NCBI GenBank assembly: GCA_963930655.1
Contig: OZ005605.1
Location: forward strand, 10,609,501-10,673,500
Reading direction: 5' to 3'
Length of the DNA: 64,000 nt
Origin: Myrica gale
Lineage: Eukaryota; Streptophyta; Magnoliopsida; Fagales; Myricaceae
The notes beneath the pieces are model-generated. The model ran no database searches. It was not told the DNA's origin and saw only the letters and a list, made by a program, of their open reading frames with translations. The position numbers and the translations under genes are program-made. Below, in pieces: positions 23,001-35,000 of this stretch (its first letter is position 1; each line of letters begins with the position of its first letter).

Positions 23001-26000
23001 CTTTGAGGGGGGAATCTCCGGCATGGGTTTTGGACATGGTTTCCTCTGTGGGTCAGATGGTTGGGTTGTCGTGTGATGGTCAAGAGGGAAAGCTAAGCGA
23101 CCTCTTTGCGGCGTTGGAACACAATCGAGTGCCGCTCAGTTCGCAAAAGTTCAGAAAAACAGGGGGGAGAATGATCAGGGAGTTGAAGGATTTGAAGTCT
23201 TCGGTTAACTATGAAGGGTCTTCTTCGATCGCTAAGAAGGCGAAAAGTTATGGGCTAGACTACTAGGAGTGGCAAGGCTGGCCGCGTTTGGGTGGGTTTA
23301 GGGCTGAGGGTGGGTGGGGGTTCTTGGGTGTCTTGTTGGCTTGTGGGTTGAGGGTGTTTATGTTTCTTGGGTGGGTAGGTGCTGTTGGTGTTGTTGGTGT
23401 TCTTTGGGCCTTTGTGTTCCATTAGGTGTTTAGTTTGCTTTTGTTTCGATTCTTCAGTATATTTTCTTGTACTGGTGACTTTTTAGTTGTTTTAATAAAT
23501 TTGTCTTACTTATCAAAAAATGTCCTTTGACTATCATATTAATTCAAAACCAACTTCTCGTTGCTTGCATCATTCTCTCTTAATTGGAGAAAAATGATCC
23601 TCAAATTTTGAAACATTGAAGTAAATATATTATTGATTTTTTCAATTGCATTCTCTAAAATGTTGAACTCATACTTTCTTTCCTCTTGTTCATTTAAGCA
23701 ACAACTACTATATGATACATCAATACTTCAAATGGATCCTCTATAATTTCAGGAACAATAAACGGAATGGTTAGCAGCATTTTGAATAGGTATTCGAGCT
23801 TATAAGTTTGGCAAGCTCAACTGGTGTATAATAAAAAATTCTCTTCTCTCATTAATTGCTCTTCCAATTCTTGAAACATTCTCAGCTGCAATAACATCAA
23901 GGATTTAGGTTATTCTTCTTCAGTCACTAACAAGCTATTGTCAGCTGCCACATTGTCAAACTTTCAGCTCCAACTCTAAGTTTGGCCAGCCCTTTCTAGG
24001 TCACAGTGCAGATGTTCTCAGCTCCGTCCCTGGAGGAACAAATGGAACTAAAATGAACCTAGTAACACCATGTGGGACCGCCCGTAATATTCAAGATTTT
24101 ACATCATAGCAAAACCCAACATTCATTGTATATTAGAGAGAACTAAGTTTTCTTAAAAAAAAAATAAGCACAGTTTTATTAATTAAAAAAAAGAGAAAGA
24201 GGCGAATTCAGTACAAAGACTGTACCAAAATCACTCGAAGCATACAAATGAAAAAAACTAAGAAAATCAAAATAGTCTAAAAAACGATCCCCCAACAAGG
24301 CATTAGCCCAAAGGAAAAGAGAATGAAACACATCGCCCTGCAAGTTCCATAGCGGAATCCTCGAAAAACCTTCTATTCCGCTCCCTCCAAAGGCACCACC
24401 AAATACACGCAGGAATCATCCTCCAAATAACCTTGGCTGAAGGATCCACAAAATTCCGTCCCCAATAAGATAGGAAATATCCACCACTCTTTCAGGCATA
24501 ATCCAATGAACATTCAGAATACCAAGGACATGTATAACAAATGATTAACAGATTCTCCATCGCCCTTACACATATAACACCACTTTGTGACATAAACACC
24601 CCTTCTTCTGAGATTATCAATAGTCAAAATCCAACCATGAGTAGCCTCCCAAAGAAAGAAAGACACGCATATGGACCTTGGGCTTCCACACCCCACGCCT
24701 AAGGAAAGACTCGGACCTATCACCACCGGAAAGGTAATCATAGAATGACTTAACAGAAAAAACACCACCCTTAGAACCTAACCAAAACATCACATCAGCT
24801 CTACCTCTACTCACCCTCTGCTCATAAAGAATAGAATAAAAGGCAGCAAACTCCTCCATTTCCAAATCATTTGCAGGTCTAGTGAACTGCAAATTCCACA
24901 CTATGGAACAAGAACCAAGCTCCATACAATCCACCACCATGGCATCCTTACAATAGGAGAGAGAGAAGACTAAAGGGAAAGAGCGGCTCAGAACTCTCCC
25001 ACCACACCATTTTTCATGCTAAAAACTGAGTCGCTGACCATCTCCCAACACAAACCTATTATGCTCAAAACAAGCATCTCAGCCTTTGCTCATGTGTTTC
25101 CAAAGACTAACCCCAAAGGAGCATCTTGAGGACAAGGAGAACTACCCACGACCCATAATACCATATTTTTCTGCGATAACACATCTCCACAATCTATCTC
25201 TCTCAATGCCAAATAGCCACAAACCACTTGCTCAACAAGGCTTTGTTGAACAAAGAGATCCTCCTAAGCCCCAACCCTCCAGAATGAATAGCAATGAATA
25301 GCAGAACACACCTTCTCCCAACTGAGTAAATGAAATTTGTGAACACCATCTTCACTACCCCACAAAAAATCTCTTTGTAACTTGTCAAGTCTCAAGGCCA
25401 CAACAATCGGGATAGGGAAAAGAGATGGAAAATATGTAGGAAGACTAGATAGAGTGGACTTAATCAAAGTAATCCTACCTCCAATGGATAAATACATATG
25501 TTTCCATCCCGCACCACCAACCTTGAAATCGTCAATAACACCAAGCGAAACCACCTTTGTCATCATTCTATAAAAAGCCTCCATAACAATAACAAACAAG
25601 GGAGGAGAAAGAAAGTCTCTTTGCCTCAAACCCCGAGAACTACCAAAAAACCCCTCTGGGGACCCGTTCATGAGCACAAAATATTTGACCTTAGAAATGC
25701 AAAATTCAATCCATCTGCACCACTTGTCACCAAACTCACATCTTCTTAAAAGGTAAAACAAAAAATTCCAATTAACGTGGTCATAGGCTTTTTGAATGTC
25801 CAACTTACACAACAATCCCGGCTCACCCATCTCATCCAAGAATCAATACACTTGTTGGCAATCAAAACCGAATCCAAAATCTTTTGCCCCTCCCCCACAA
25901 AAGCATTCTGAGAAGGCGAAATAATGACTAGTACTACCACATATTTCATTAGCATTTCCCTCAATCCTGAAAGGGTGTATCTTTATAGTCTATATTACTG

Positions 26001-29000
26001 TGGTCACCATTTTGAATATCCCAAGCGACCAATATCGTAGGAGCTTATTGCAATGGTTTTGGTTCCCAGATGATAGGGGAGTTGATTTAGCTATTTCTTG
26101 GTCAGGATTTTTGAGTTCAAAGAGATCAAGGGTGAGAAGGAGTGTTTTGACATTGGATATGTTGCTCTTATGCCTAGCAACAATAATATTTAAGTAAATA
26201 ATTGTTGATTGTGTGGTCTTTTTAATTCTTGAATAATTTTCTATCAGAGGCTTTAGTAGGTAATTAATGGGTTGTGTGACTTGGGAAAAGAAATTAAAAA
26301 TTCCCAAACCCAAATAGAATTAGGGCAACCTAAGTATTGTTGCCGTTTTAAGCTACACAGTCTAATCCTTTTATAGAAAACTTTTTTTTGATAAGCAAGA
26401 ACAATTTTATTGATATGTGAAAGCAGTACAAGGGACTATACCGAACTCACGCATCCAAACAAGCTAAAAAATTAAGGAAGTCCTGAAAATCCACAAACGG
26501 GCTCCCTAACACCGCATCAGCCCACCCAAAAAGAGTAAACATAAAAAAGCCATGAAGCATCGGCAAAGGCAAAGAACCCTCCTCAAAACAGCGATTATTA
26601 CGCTCCCTCCATAGGCACCACCAAACACATGCCGGGATCATCCTCCAGATAACCTTAGCAAAGGGGTTGGAAAACTTCCTCTCCCAACACCACAGCACGT
26701 CCACCACTTTTTCCGGCATAACCCAAGAAAAATTCACAACAGATAGAACATGCGTCCACAGTCCACGCGCCACCGGACAATGAAGAAGCAGATGGTTAAC
26801 TGATTCCCAGTCACTACGACAGAGATAGCACCAGTCAACAATGTACACACCACGTCAACGAAGATTATCAGTAGTGAGAATTCTCTCATGCATAGCCTCC
26901 CAAACGAAGAAGGAAACCCTCATGGGGCACTTCGACCTCCACACCCCCTTCCACGGTAAGGCGCGGCCATACCCACCCCCAAGGAGAGAATACATAGACT
27001 TCACCGAGAAGACCCCATTAGTAGCCCCCATCCAAAACAACTTATCCTCTACACCTCTTCGAATCTCCGTCCCGTACACACGGGAAAAAAAGGCAGAAAA
27101 ATCCGCTAACTCCCAATCATTCGCCATTCTAAGAAAAGGAACATCCCAGATGGCAAGGCCACCACTCCCCACCATACAATCCGCCACCGAAGCCCCTTTG
27201 CATCGAGACAAAGAATAAACAACCGGGAATGCAAGAGACAAAGGTCGATCACCACACCAACAATCATGCCAAAAACTAACTCCTCCTCCATTGCCCACCA
27301 CAAAACGGAGATGCTTATTGAAGACATCCCACCCTTTGGAAATGAAGCGCCACAGACTAACACCATAAGGCCCCCGACTCGAAGAAGTTCTCCACCCCCC
27401 CCCTCGCGCACCCATATTTCGCAGCAATAACCACCCTCCAAAGACTATCCCTCTCGAACGCAAAGCGCCACAACCATTTAGTTAAGAGGGCCTTATTGAC
27501 TATAGTAATGTGCCGAATACCCAACCCCCCCTTCTGTAGAGAGGAGCAAACTAACTCCCACTTCACAAGGTGAAATTTGTGCATATTCCCATCAGTACCC
27601 CAAAGGAAGTCTCGCTGGATTTTTTCCAACCTCTTTGCCACTGCAACCGGAATGGGGAACAAAGATAGATAGTAAGTGGGAAGGCAAGAGAGAGTCGACT
27701 TGATAAGAGTAAGCCTACCACCCTTGGAAAGGTACAACCGCTTCCACCCCGCCAACCACCGCTCCATCCGCTCCAGAATCCCATCCCAAACGTGAACACT
27801 CTTAAAGCAAGCACCCAAAGGAAGCCCAAGATATTTCATAGGCAACGAAGCCACTCTGCATCCCAAGGTAGAAGCCAACAACTGCACATTATCAACATTG
27901 CCAATGGGGATAACCTCTGACTTAGACAAATTGATCCTGAGGCCAGAAACTGCCTCAAAACACAAGAGAAGACAGCGCAGTCTCCGAAACTGGCCCATCT
28001 CCGCCCCACACAACACCAAGGTATCGTCAGCATAAAGTAAATGGGAGATACACACATCCCCCTCGGGACCATGGCCGACCTTGAACCCCTCTATACCACC
28101 ACCAGCCACTACCTTCCCCATCATGCGACTAAACGCTTCCATGACAATTACAAACAAGAGGGGAGAAAGAGGGTCCCCTTGTCGCAGGCCACGATAGCTA
28201 CTGAAGAATCCCTCAGGGCACCCATTGACAAGAACCGAGAACTTCACCGTCGAAATGCAGAAGAAGATCCAATTACACCATTTGGCACCAAAACCACATC
28301 TACGGAGGAGGTACAGAAGGAACTTCCAATTGACATGATCGTAAGCTTTCTGAACATCCAATTTGCAAAGCATACCCGGCACTCCCGACCTCAACCTGGA
28401 GTCTAGACACTCATTAGCAATTAGCACAGAATCCAGAATCTGTCTACCCCGAACAAAAGCATTCTGAGATGGTGATATAAGCTTGCCCAACGTAGACTTC
28501 AACCGATTTGCCAAAACCTTAGCCAGGATCTTGTATACACCACCGACAAGACTAATAGGTCGAAAGTCTGTAAGCTCAACCGCTCCAGGCTTCTTAGGGA
28601 TGAGAACAATAAATGAGGAATTCAAGCTTCGAACAAATCTCTCATCCCTAGCAAACTCATCAAACATCAACATCACATCACCCTTAACAATCTCCCAGCA
28701 AGCTTGGAAAAAAGCAAGGGGAAAGCCGTCAGGACCAGAAGCTTTGTCACCATTAAGGCTATGCACCACCCTGGTATGCTTGTATAGATGTCTGAGGTTT
28801 TATCACCTTACTTCGCTTGTTGCTAGTGTATGTTATCTTCTATTGCAAAGTACGAACCCAATAATACTAGGATAGTCCTAGAGGATCATCACCCATAAAT
28901 CCTCGAGGTAGGTTAGGAGTGTGACACTAAGTGCTTTGCAACCCTATGCTACACTCTTACCCCATTCCTGTAAAGAAGAAGGTGGCATTTGTGTTGCAGC

Positions 29001-32000
29001 TTATTTGGCTCAGTATATTTACAAGACACAAATGTAGATAAAACTTAAGGTCCAATTAAACATAATATTTCAACACAAATTAGTGATATTTGGCAATTAG
29101 GAAAATTCTCACTTTTTCGAGAATTTGGTTCTGATTTTAAGATTTGGGGTGCCAAACATGAAATTGTGGAGAAAAATATGAGTACACATTTCACCCTCTA
29201 TGTGGGTCTTGACACTTCGTACTTCAATCTATCATTTTTCACACATTGAACTCGCCAACTATTGATTTAAGACATTCTGCAACTTTTGGTATGTTCCATC
29301 ACTTTCGATGAAAAGTGATTTGTTGGCCTCCAAATTGATAATTTTACCCTCACTAAAATGTCACCGCTAAATAATTATATGGGGAATAAAATTGTCATTT
29401 CACACACAAAAAAAACTACTTTTCATTTAAGTTGACAAAATAATACAATGGAAGGCGTCAAAGTTTCTAAAATCAACAGTTGTTGGATGTAATAAGACAA
29501 AAATGATAGTGTGGGGTGTAAAGTATATTTATGCCTTGGAAAAAAAATTCCTGAAAATTTTTTCTCTCCTTAGTTTACACTACTAACAGCCCACCATGAG
29601 CTGTCAATCAGCTTTTCAAAATTAAAAAAAAAAACAAAAAAAGGAGAGAAAGAAAAAGGGGCGACGATTTTGAGGGGTTCTTGTAAACATCACGTGGTGG
29701 CCACGATGCCTCTTGCGAGAACTTCGCAGGGTGGGTCACGAGCCTCCTACAGAGTAGCTTCAAAGCCCTACCAGGGTGAAGTTTCTCCTCCCCCTTTTTT
29801 TGTTTTTAAATTTTAAATTAAAATGTTACATTTTAAATGTATATTAATTTTTTTTAGTAATATAATTTTTATGAGATATATGACAAATAGTGGTGTTTGA
29901 GTGCCAAATTAATCTCTCCCCATCAAATTATTCTTTTCATTATAATATTCATTCAAATCTTCTCTCTTTTCACTTTTATACCAACTCTTATAAAGTATCT
30001 TCACTTTTTCACCAACTCTAATAACCCAAAATTTTAACAATCAAACACCACCTTAGGAAGTATGATAATCACCCACATCTACACTTTTTCCCAAACCCCA
30101 ACAAAACTCAATCTCCAACCAAATATCCTAAAAAAAATTTCACCAACTTTTCAAAAAACAAAGAAAGTTCAAACAAAAAATTTCTCCTAAAAGCATGAAA
30201 ACTGAAAATCTGATGACATGCCAAAATTTCATTCATTTCCTAAATATTTTCATTGATGTCGTTGACCCATTTAACAACTAGACATGTAAAGTCTAAAAAT
30301 ATGTAGCCCAAGTCATAAAATAGGAAGTATGATTTCAATGTGATACAATGCATTAACAATCTACCCAGCCCCACCTTGCACTAGATCCACAAGTTTCATG
30401 GTAGGCTTAGGCTCGAAAATTGTACTCCATGAATTTGTCCCTATAAAAGTCATATAGGACATTTATACACGCATGCAATGCTTGTCTTCAAAATATGTAT
30501 CCGTTGAACGACAATCTTTCCACTCTGCAGTTTCAGATCATAGAGGTCAACTTTCATCCCTACTTTTTTTGATAAATAAGAGAAGTTTTATTAAAACGGA
30601 GTCAACAAACTTGTTGACTCCAAACCACGGGCCTACAAACTTTCCCAGAAAACAAACCCACAAGACCCACCCATATAAACTTTCCACAATAGCCCACAAG
30701 ACCCACCCACAAGACCCACGAGCCTACAAACTTTCCCAATAGCCCTATACTGAAGAAACCAAACCACGGGCCTACAAACTTTCCCAGAAAACAATAACCC
30801 ACAAGACCCACCCACAAGACCCTACGAGACCCCTAACAATCCATTCCAAAGGTCACAGTCTTCCTAGCGGTCGAAGAAGGCCCTTCATAATTAACCGAAG
30901 ATTTCAAGCCCTTCAACTCCCTAATCATCCTCCCCCCTGATTTTCTCGATGTTTTCGACCGTATCGGCGCCCGATCGCGTTCCAATGCAGCAAATAGCTA
31001 CCTCATCTTTTCCTCTTGACCTCCACAAGACAACCCAACCATCTCACCCACAGAGGAAACCATGTCCAAGACCCACGCCGAAGATTCTCCCCCCAAAGCT
31101 TTATGCTGCAAATTAACCGCCAAAGGTACGATCGAGGTGAAACTACCATCCTCCGTCTCTGAAGCCTCAGGAACACTATCGTCAACACAAACGACAGCCC
31201 CTTGAATGATCCCAGAGCACTCACCGAGCTTCTCCATGTCCCCGGGCTCCACAACCTCCATTTCTAAAACAGTCTCACCAGACCCGGTCTTAGACATCCC
31301 CCTGACACTCGCCTCCACCTCCAGACCACCTGAGGGAACCCCAGATGCAATCACCATCACTGGCCTCACCAAGTTGTCGGAGCTCCCAGCACCACTAACC
31401 TGAAATTGACCAATCTTAACTGACTGGTTATAAAATCAAGCCCCTTTGTCTTTGAACTCAAGGACCAATCTTTGTCTGGCTCAAGGAACCCTTTGCGGCC
31501 TCCGTTACCTTTTTGGAGACCTATACCATATAGAAACTATCTACTGGAGACTGTCCTTGGGCTCACTACATAATACAAGAGATTTCGAAATATGTACACA
31601 TCTTGATGTCTGTCTCCATAAACAAAAGTGTATAATCATGGCCCAAATTTTGAAGAATTTCAGAGTTTGCCCCTAACAGAGGACGATTTTAGTTTCCAAT
31701 CCTACGAGCAATCAAAGATGATATACCAGCGCACAGTTTGCTAAATATTTTCACCACTAATGCTCCAAACATAAAAAAAATGCCAACTAAACAAGTGAAT
31801 TATGAAACTAAGTACCGCAAGGATAAGTTTCCGTATGATCTCAATGTACCACATTGAATGAGCAAGCTACCAGCGCCATGTGCACTAATAACACAGGATT
31901 CACGGTAGGCTTCGGCTAATAGATTGTACTCATGAATTTGTTGCAATAGAAATCATATAGGAGATTTATACATGCATGCAATGGTTGTATTTGTTCTACA

Positions 32001-35000
32001 TGTAGATCTCAAAATTTCAACAGCTTAAAGAATTAAATACGTGGGTCCAGATTTTGATGAATTTCAGATTTAGTCTGCCCGAAACAATTTGATTTGTTCC
32101 AAACAGCAAAAAGACACTATTTAGCCCCTCAGAAAAATATCTCAACTGGCACTTGCCTGAGATGATGTCACAAGACTAAATAACTGGAAACTTACTTCAT
32201 ACTTCACATCACAGCTCCAACCTTGGCTAAGCTCGTCAGAGCAAATTATGATATACAACAATTGTGACATGAATCAAGCTCCAAGTCAATTATAAACAGA
32301 AAAAAATAATATGAAAAAAAGAAAGATGCAACCATTTTGCAACATTCTTGCATCATGGTCCACAGAGCTGATGTTGAAAACTACTAAGATTATCATTCAT
32401 GAATGAAGCAAATATAGTTTTCATTTACCATGACAAATCCGCTAGTAGAAGACCACGTTTCAGATGTCCATGTGTTTGTCTCCCAAAGATAGAATGTTCC
32501 GTCACTACAAGGGAACAAGATGATTATCAGCTTAAATCTCGTACATTGATTCATGTTTCAATAAAGATTAACATTAGTTATATCAAAAGTGCACTAATTT
32601 AGGTTAATGAAGGTACAATTTTGCAGCAAAAAAGTAGTCTCCAGTAGGTGACCACTTCATCATTGAAATACCGCCTAATCCCCTTCGAATGGGGGTCCCA
32701 ACACCTGGAGATTGTATTAGGAGATTAGATACTGAATCAGAAATAAGACACTAACTGTAGTAGTTAAATTGAGAACATAGGCACATAAAAGTAACGCTGT
32801 AAGCACAACAGGTAAGGGGACACGTTGCACAAAAAGTTCAACTTGATAATTATGGATATGGTCAACTCTGCTCAATGGAGTGCTATATTCTTGTCAAGAA
32901 AGCAGTTGGAACTAGGATTTATTTCTTCACATATTGTCTTAAAAAAGTTTCTTCTTCACATTATGTCATCGGGAGCGACGATACCCTACAACCCAAAAGC
33001 TCTGCCAACCCCTGAACATCATTAACTCTTCCAATAGGAATAACCTCAGATTTGTCGAGGTTAATCCTAAGCCCCGACACCGCCTCAAAGCACAAAAGTA
33101 AGCATCTTAGGTTTCGCACTTGATTCTCCTCAACCCCACAAAAGATTAAAGTATCATCGGAAAAAAGCAAATGGGAAATGCATACCCCATTACTACCACA
33201 TCTCCCCACCTCAAACCCCTTAATAGCATCTCTCCCAACCACCTCTTTCATCATCCTACTAAATGCTTCCATAACAATCACGATCAAAAGGGGAGAAAGA
33301 GGATCACCCTGACGCAAACCTCTAAAACTCCCAAAAAACCATGAGGGGAGCCATTGACCATAACAAAGAATTTAGCGCTGGAGATACAAAACGCAATCCA
33401 CCTACACCACTTCTCACGAAACCCACATCTCTGCAACAAATACAACAAAAAATCTCAATTCACATGGTCGTAAGCCTTGTGAATATCAAGTTTGCACATC
33501 AGCCACGGCATATTCGAACGTGGTGCTATTTATGTAAGAGTGATGGAGAAACGGTTGATCATATCCTTATTCATTGCAAGATGGCGAGAGGATTGTGGGC
33601 GCATATGTTGAGTATTCTCAACTATGATTGGGTTATGCCTAGAAAGGTGGTGGATATTTTGTATTGTTGAAAGAGGAAGTTTGAGAATCCTATCGCCTTG
33701 GCCATTTGGAAGATGATCCCGGCTTGAATTTGGTGGAGCTTGTGGAGGGAAAGGAATGAAAGATGTTTTGAGCACAAGACCATGTCTTTGGATCGTTTGG
33801 GTGGTTATTTGTTGCATTCTCTTTTTATGTGGGCTAATTCGGTCTTAGGTTTTCTGGATTTTCTAAGTTTTTTAGCTTGTATGCTATAGAGTTTTGTACT
33901 GTTAAGTCTCTTTTTCATTAATAAAGATTAACTTATAAAAAAATGATGATAAAATTATATAGTAGGAGTATGAGGGTTTCCTCCAATATTTAAGCTTGTC
34001 ATTTGAGCTTGACCCTTTATGTGCCTAGAAAACATACATTATGATCTCTCCCCACTTTGGACATCCTTTACATTTGACGGATTTGAAGTTAAGTTCCTAG
34101 TAAATGGTGTCATTTCTCCTGAGTTTGAACACACGGTAAGATGCTATGACAGGGTACGTCAAACTGTAAAAACATAATAGGAATTTCAGAAGAAAGGGGG
34201 GAAGTAAATAGCAAGTCATTCAGCAAGCAAAGGAAGAGCATTTTGTTGGCAAAAAAAAGTGGCAAAGCAAACAATGATAAATGGCATAGAAATACCAGGG
34301 AAGACAGCCTTATATACCTTGAGCAACATCCCATATGGTAAATGACAAGCTCTCATAGGAGGCAGATGCCAAATACGTGAAGATAGGTCAAGGAATTTCT
34401 ATATACACCCTTAATAAAAGCACAGGGACAATAATTTGTCAGAAAGCCCACTGTAGCAAAAACAAAACATCAAAAAGCAAATTAAGACCGAGCTTCTGAA
34501 ATAAGAAGTCTTTGTCACACACAGAAGATCTCATGAGAACTACAAGTCTAAGCATACTTGGGAAGGTGTGATTAAAAGTTGCTATAGACACAAAAGAGAT
34601 GATAAGTTGCCACAAGCCAAAGTTGTCCATACTATCTATAGAAAGAATTATAAGATATCTTCAATTCATGCAACAACCGGAACTAAAATCAATTCACTAC
34701 TGGAATTGGGTAGGATATCTTCCATCCGGACTCCATGAGAGTGCACTAATATGTTCATCATTAGAACTTCGAAGATAATCCACCAGAATATATTGCTGAC
34801 CAGAGCCCCTAGATATGGTTCCTATGTAGGAAGCAGAACTAGATCTCACAGATGCTGCATTGCCTGGGTAAGAAGCAGCCCAAATGCAAATTCCACCCCT
34901 GAAAAGTTGAATTACATGCAATTATTGAGAGAAATTACAAAGAATTTTTTTAGAATTTTTAGCATATCCCCGGCATGAAAAAGCTAAAATCAGAAATCTG

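Larger units (their letters stand above)
26380..28780 (-). mobile_element. LINE ORF2 copy, 5'-truncated, RT intact
   Basis: The insertion ends at a T run (26379-26387, the A tail on the minus strand) after CAATAAAATTGTTCTTGCTTATC and begins abruptly inside ORF2 near 28780. The 5' truncation with a 3' A tail is typical of target-primed LINE insertions. It lies in the same orientation as ALADIN. Confidence 0.9.
21027..32428 (-). other. ALADIN intron 9, 11.4 kb, filled by LINE pieces
   Basis: Donor GTAAATG is at 32428 and the acceptor TTTAAACTCAG ends at 21027. It contains LINE ORF1 units at 22958-23520 (plus) and 30564-31400 (minus) and LINE ORF2 copies at 24150-25975 and 26380-28780 (minus). 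The remainder (21027-22500, 28790-30300) has only short shadow open frames. Confidence 0.85.
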
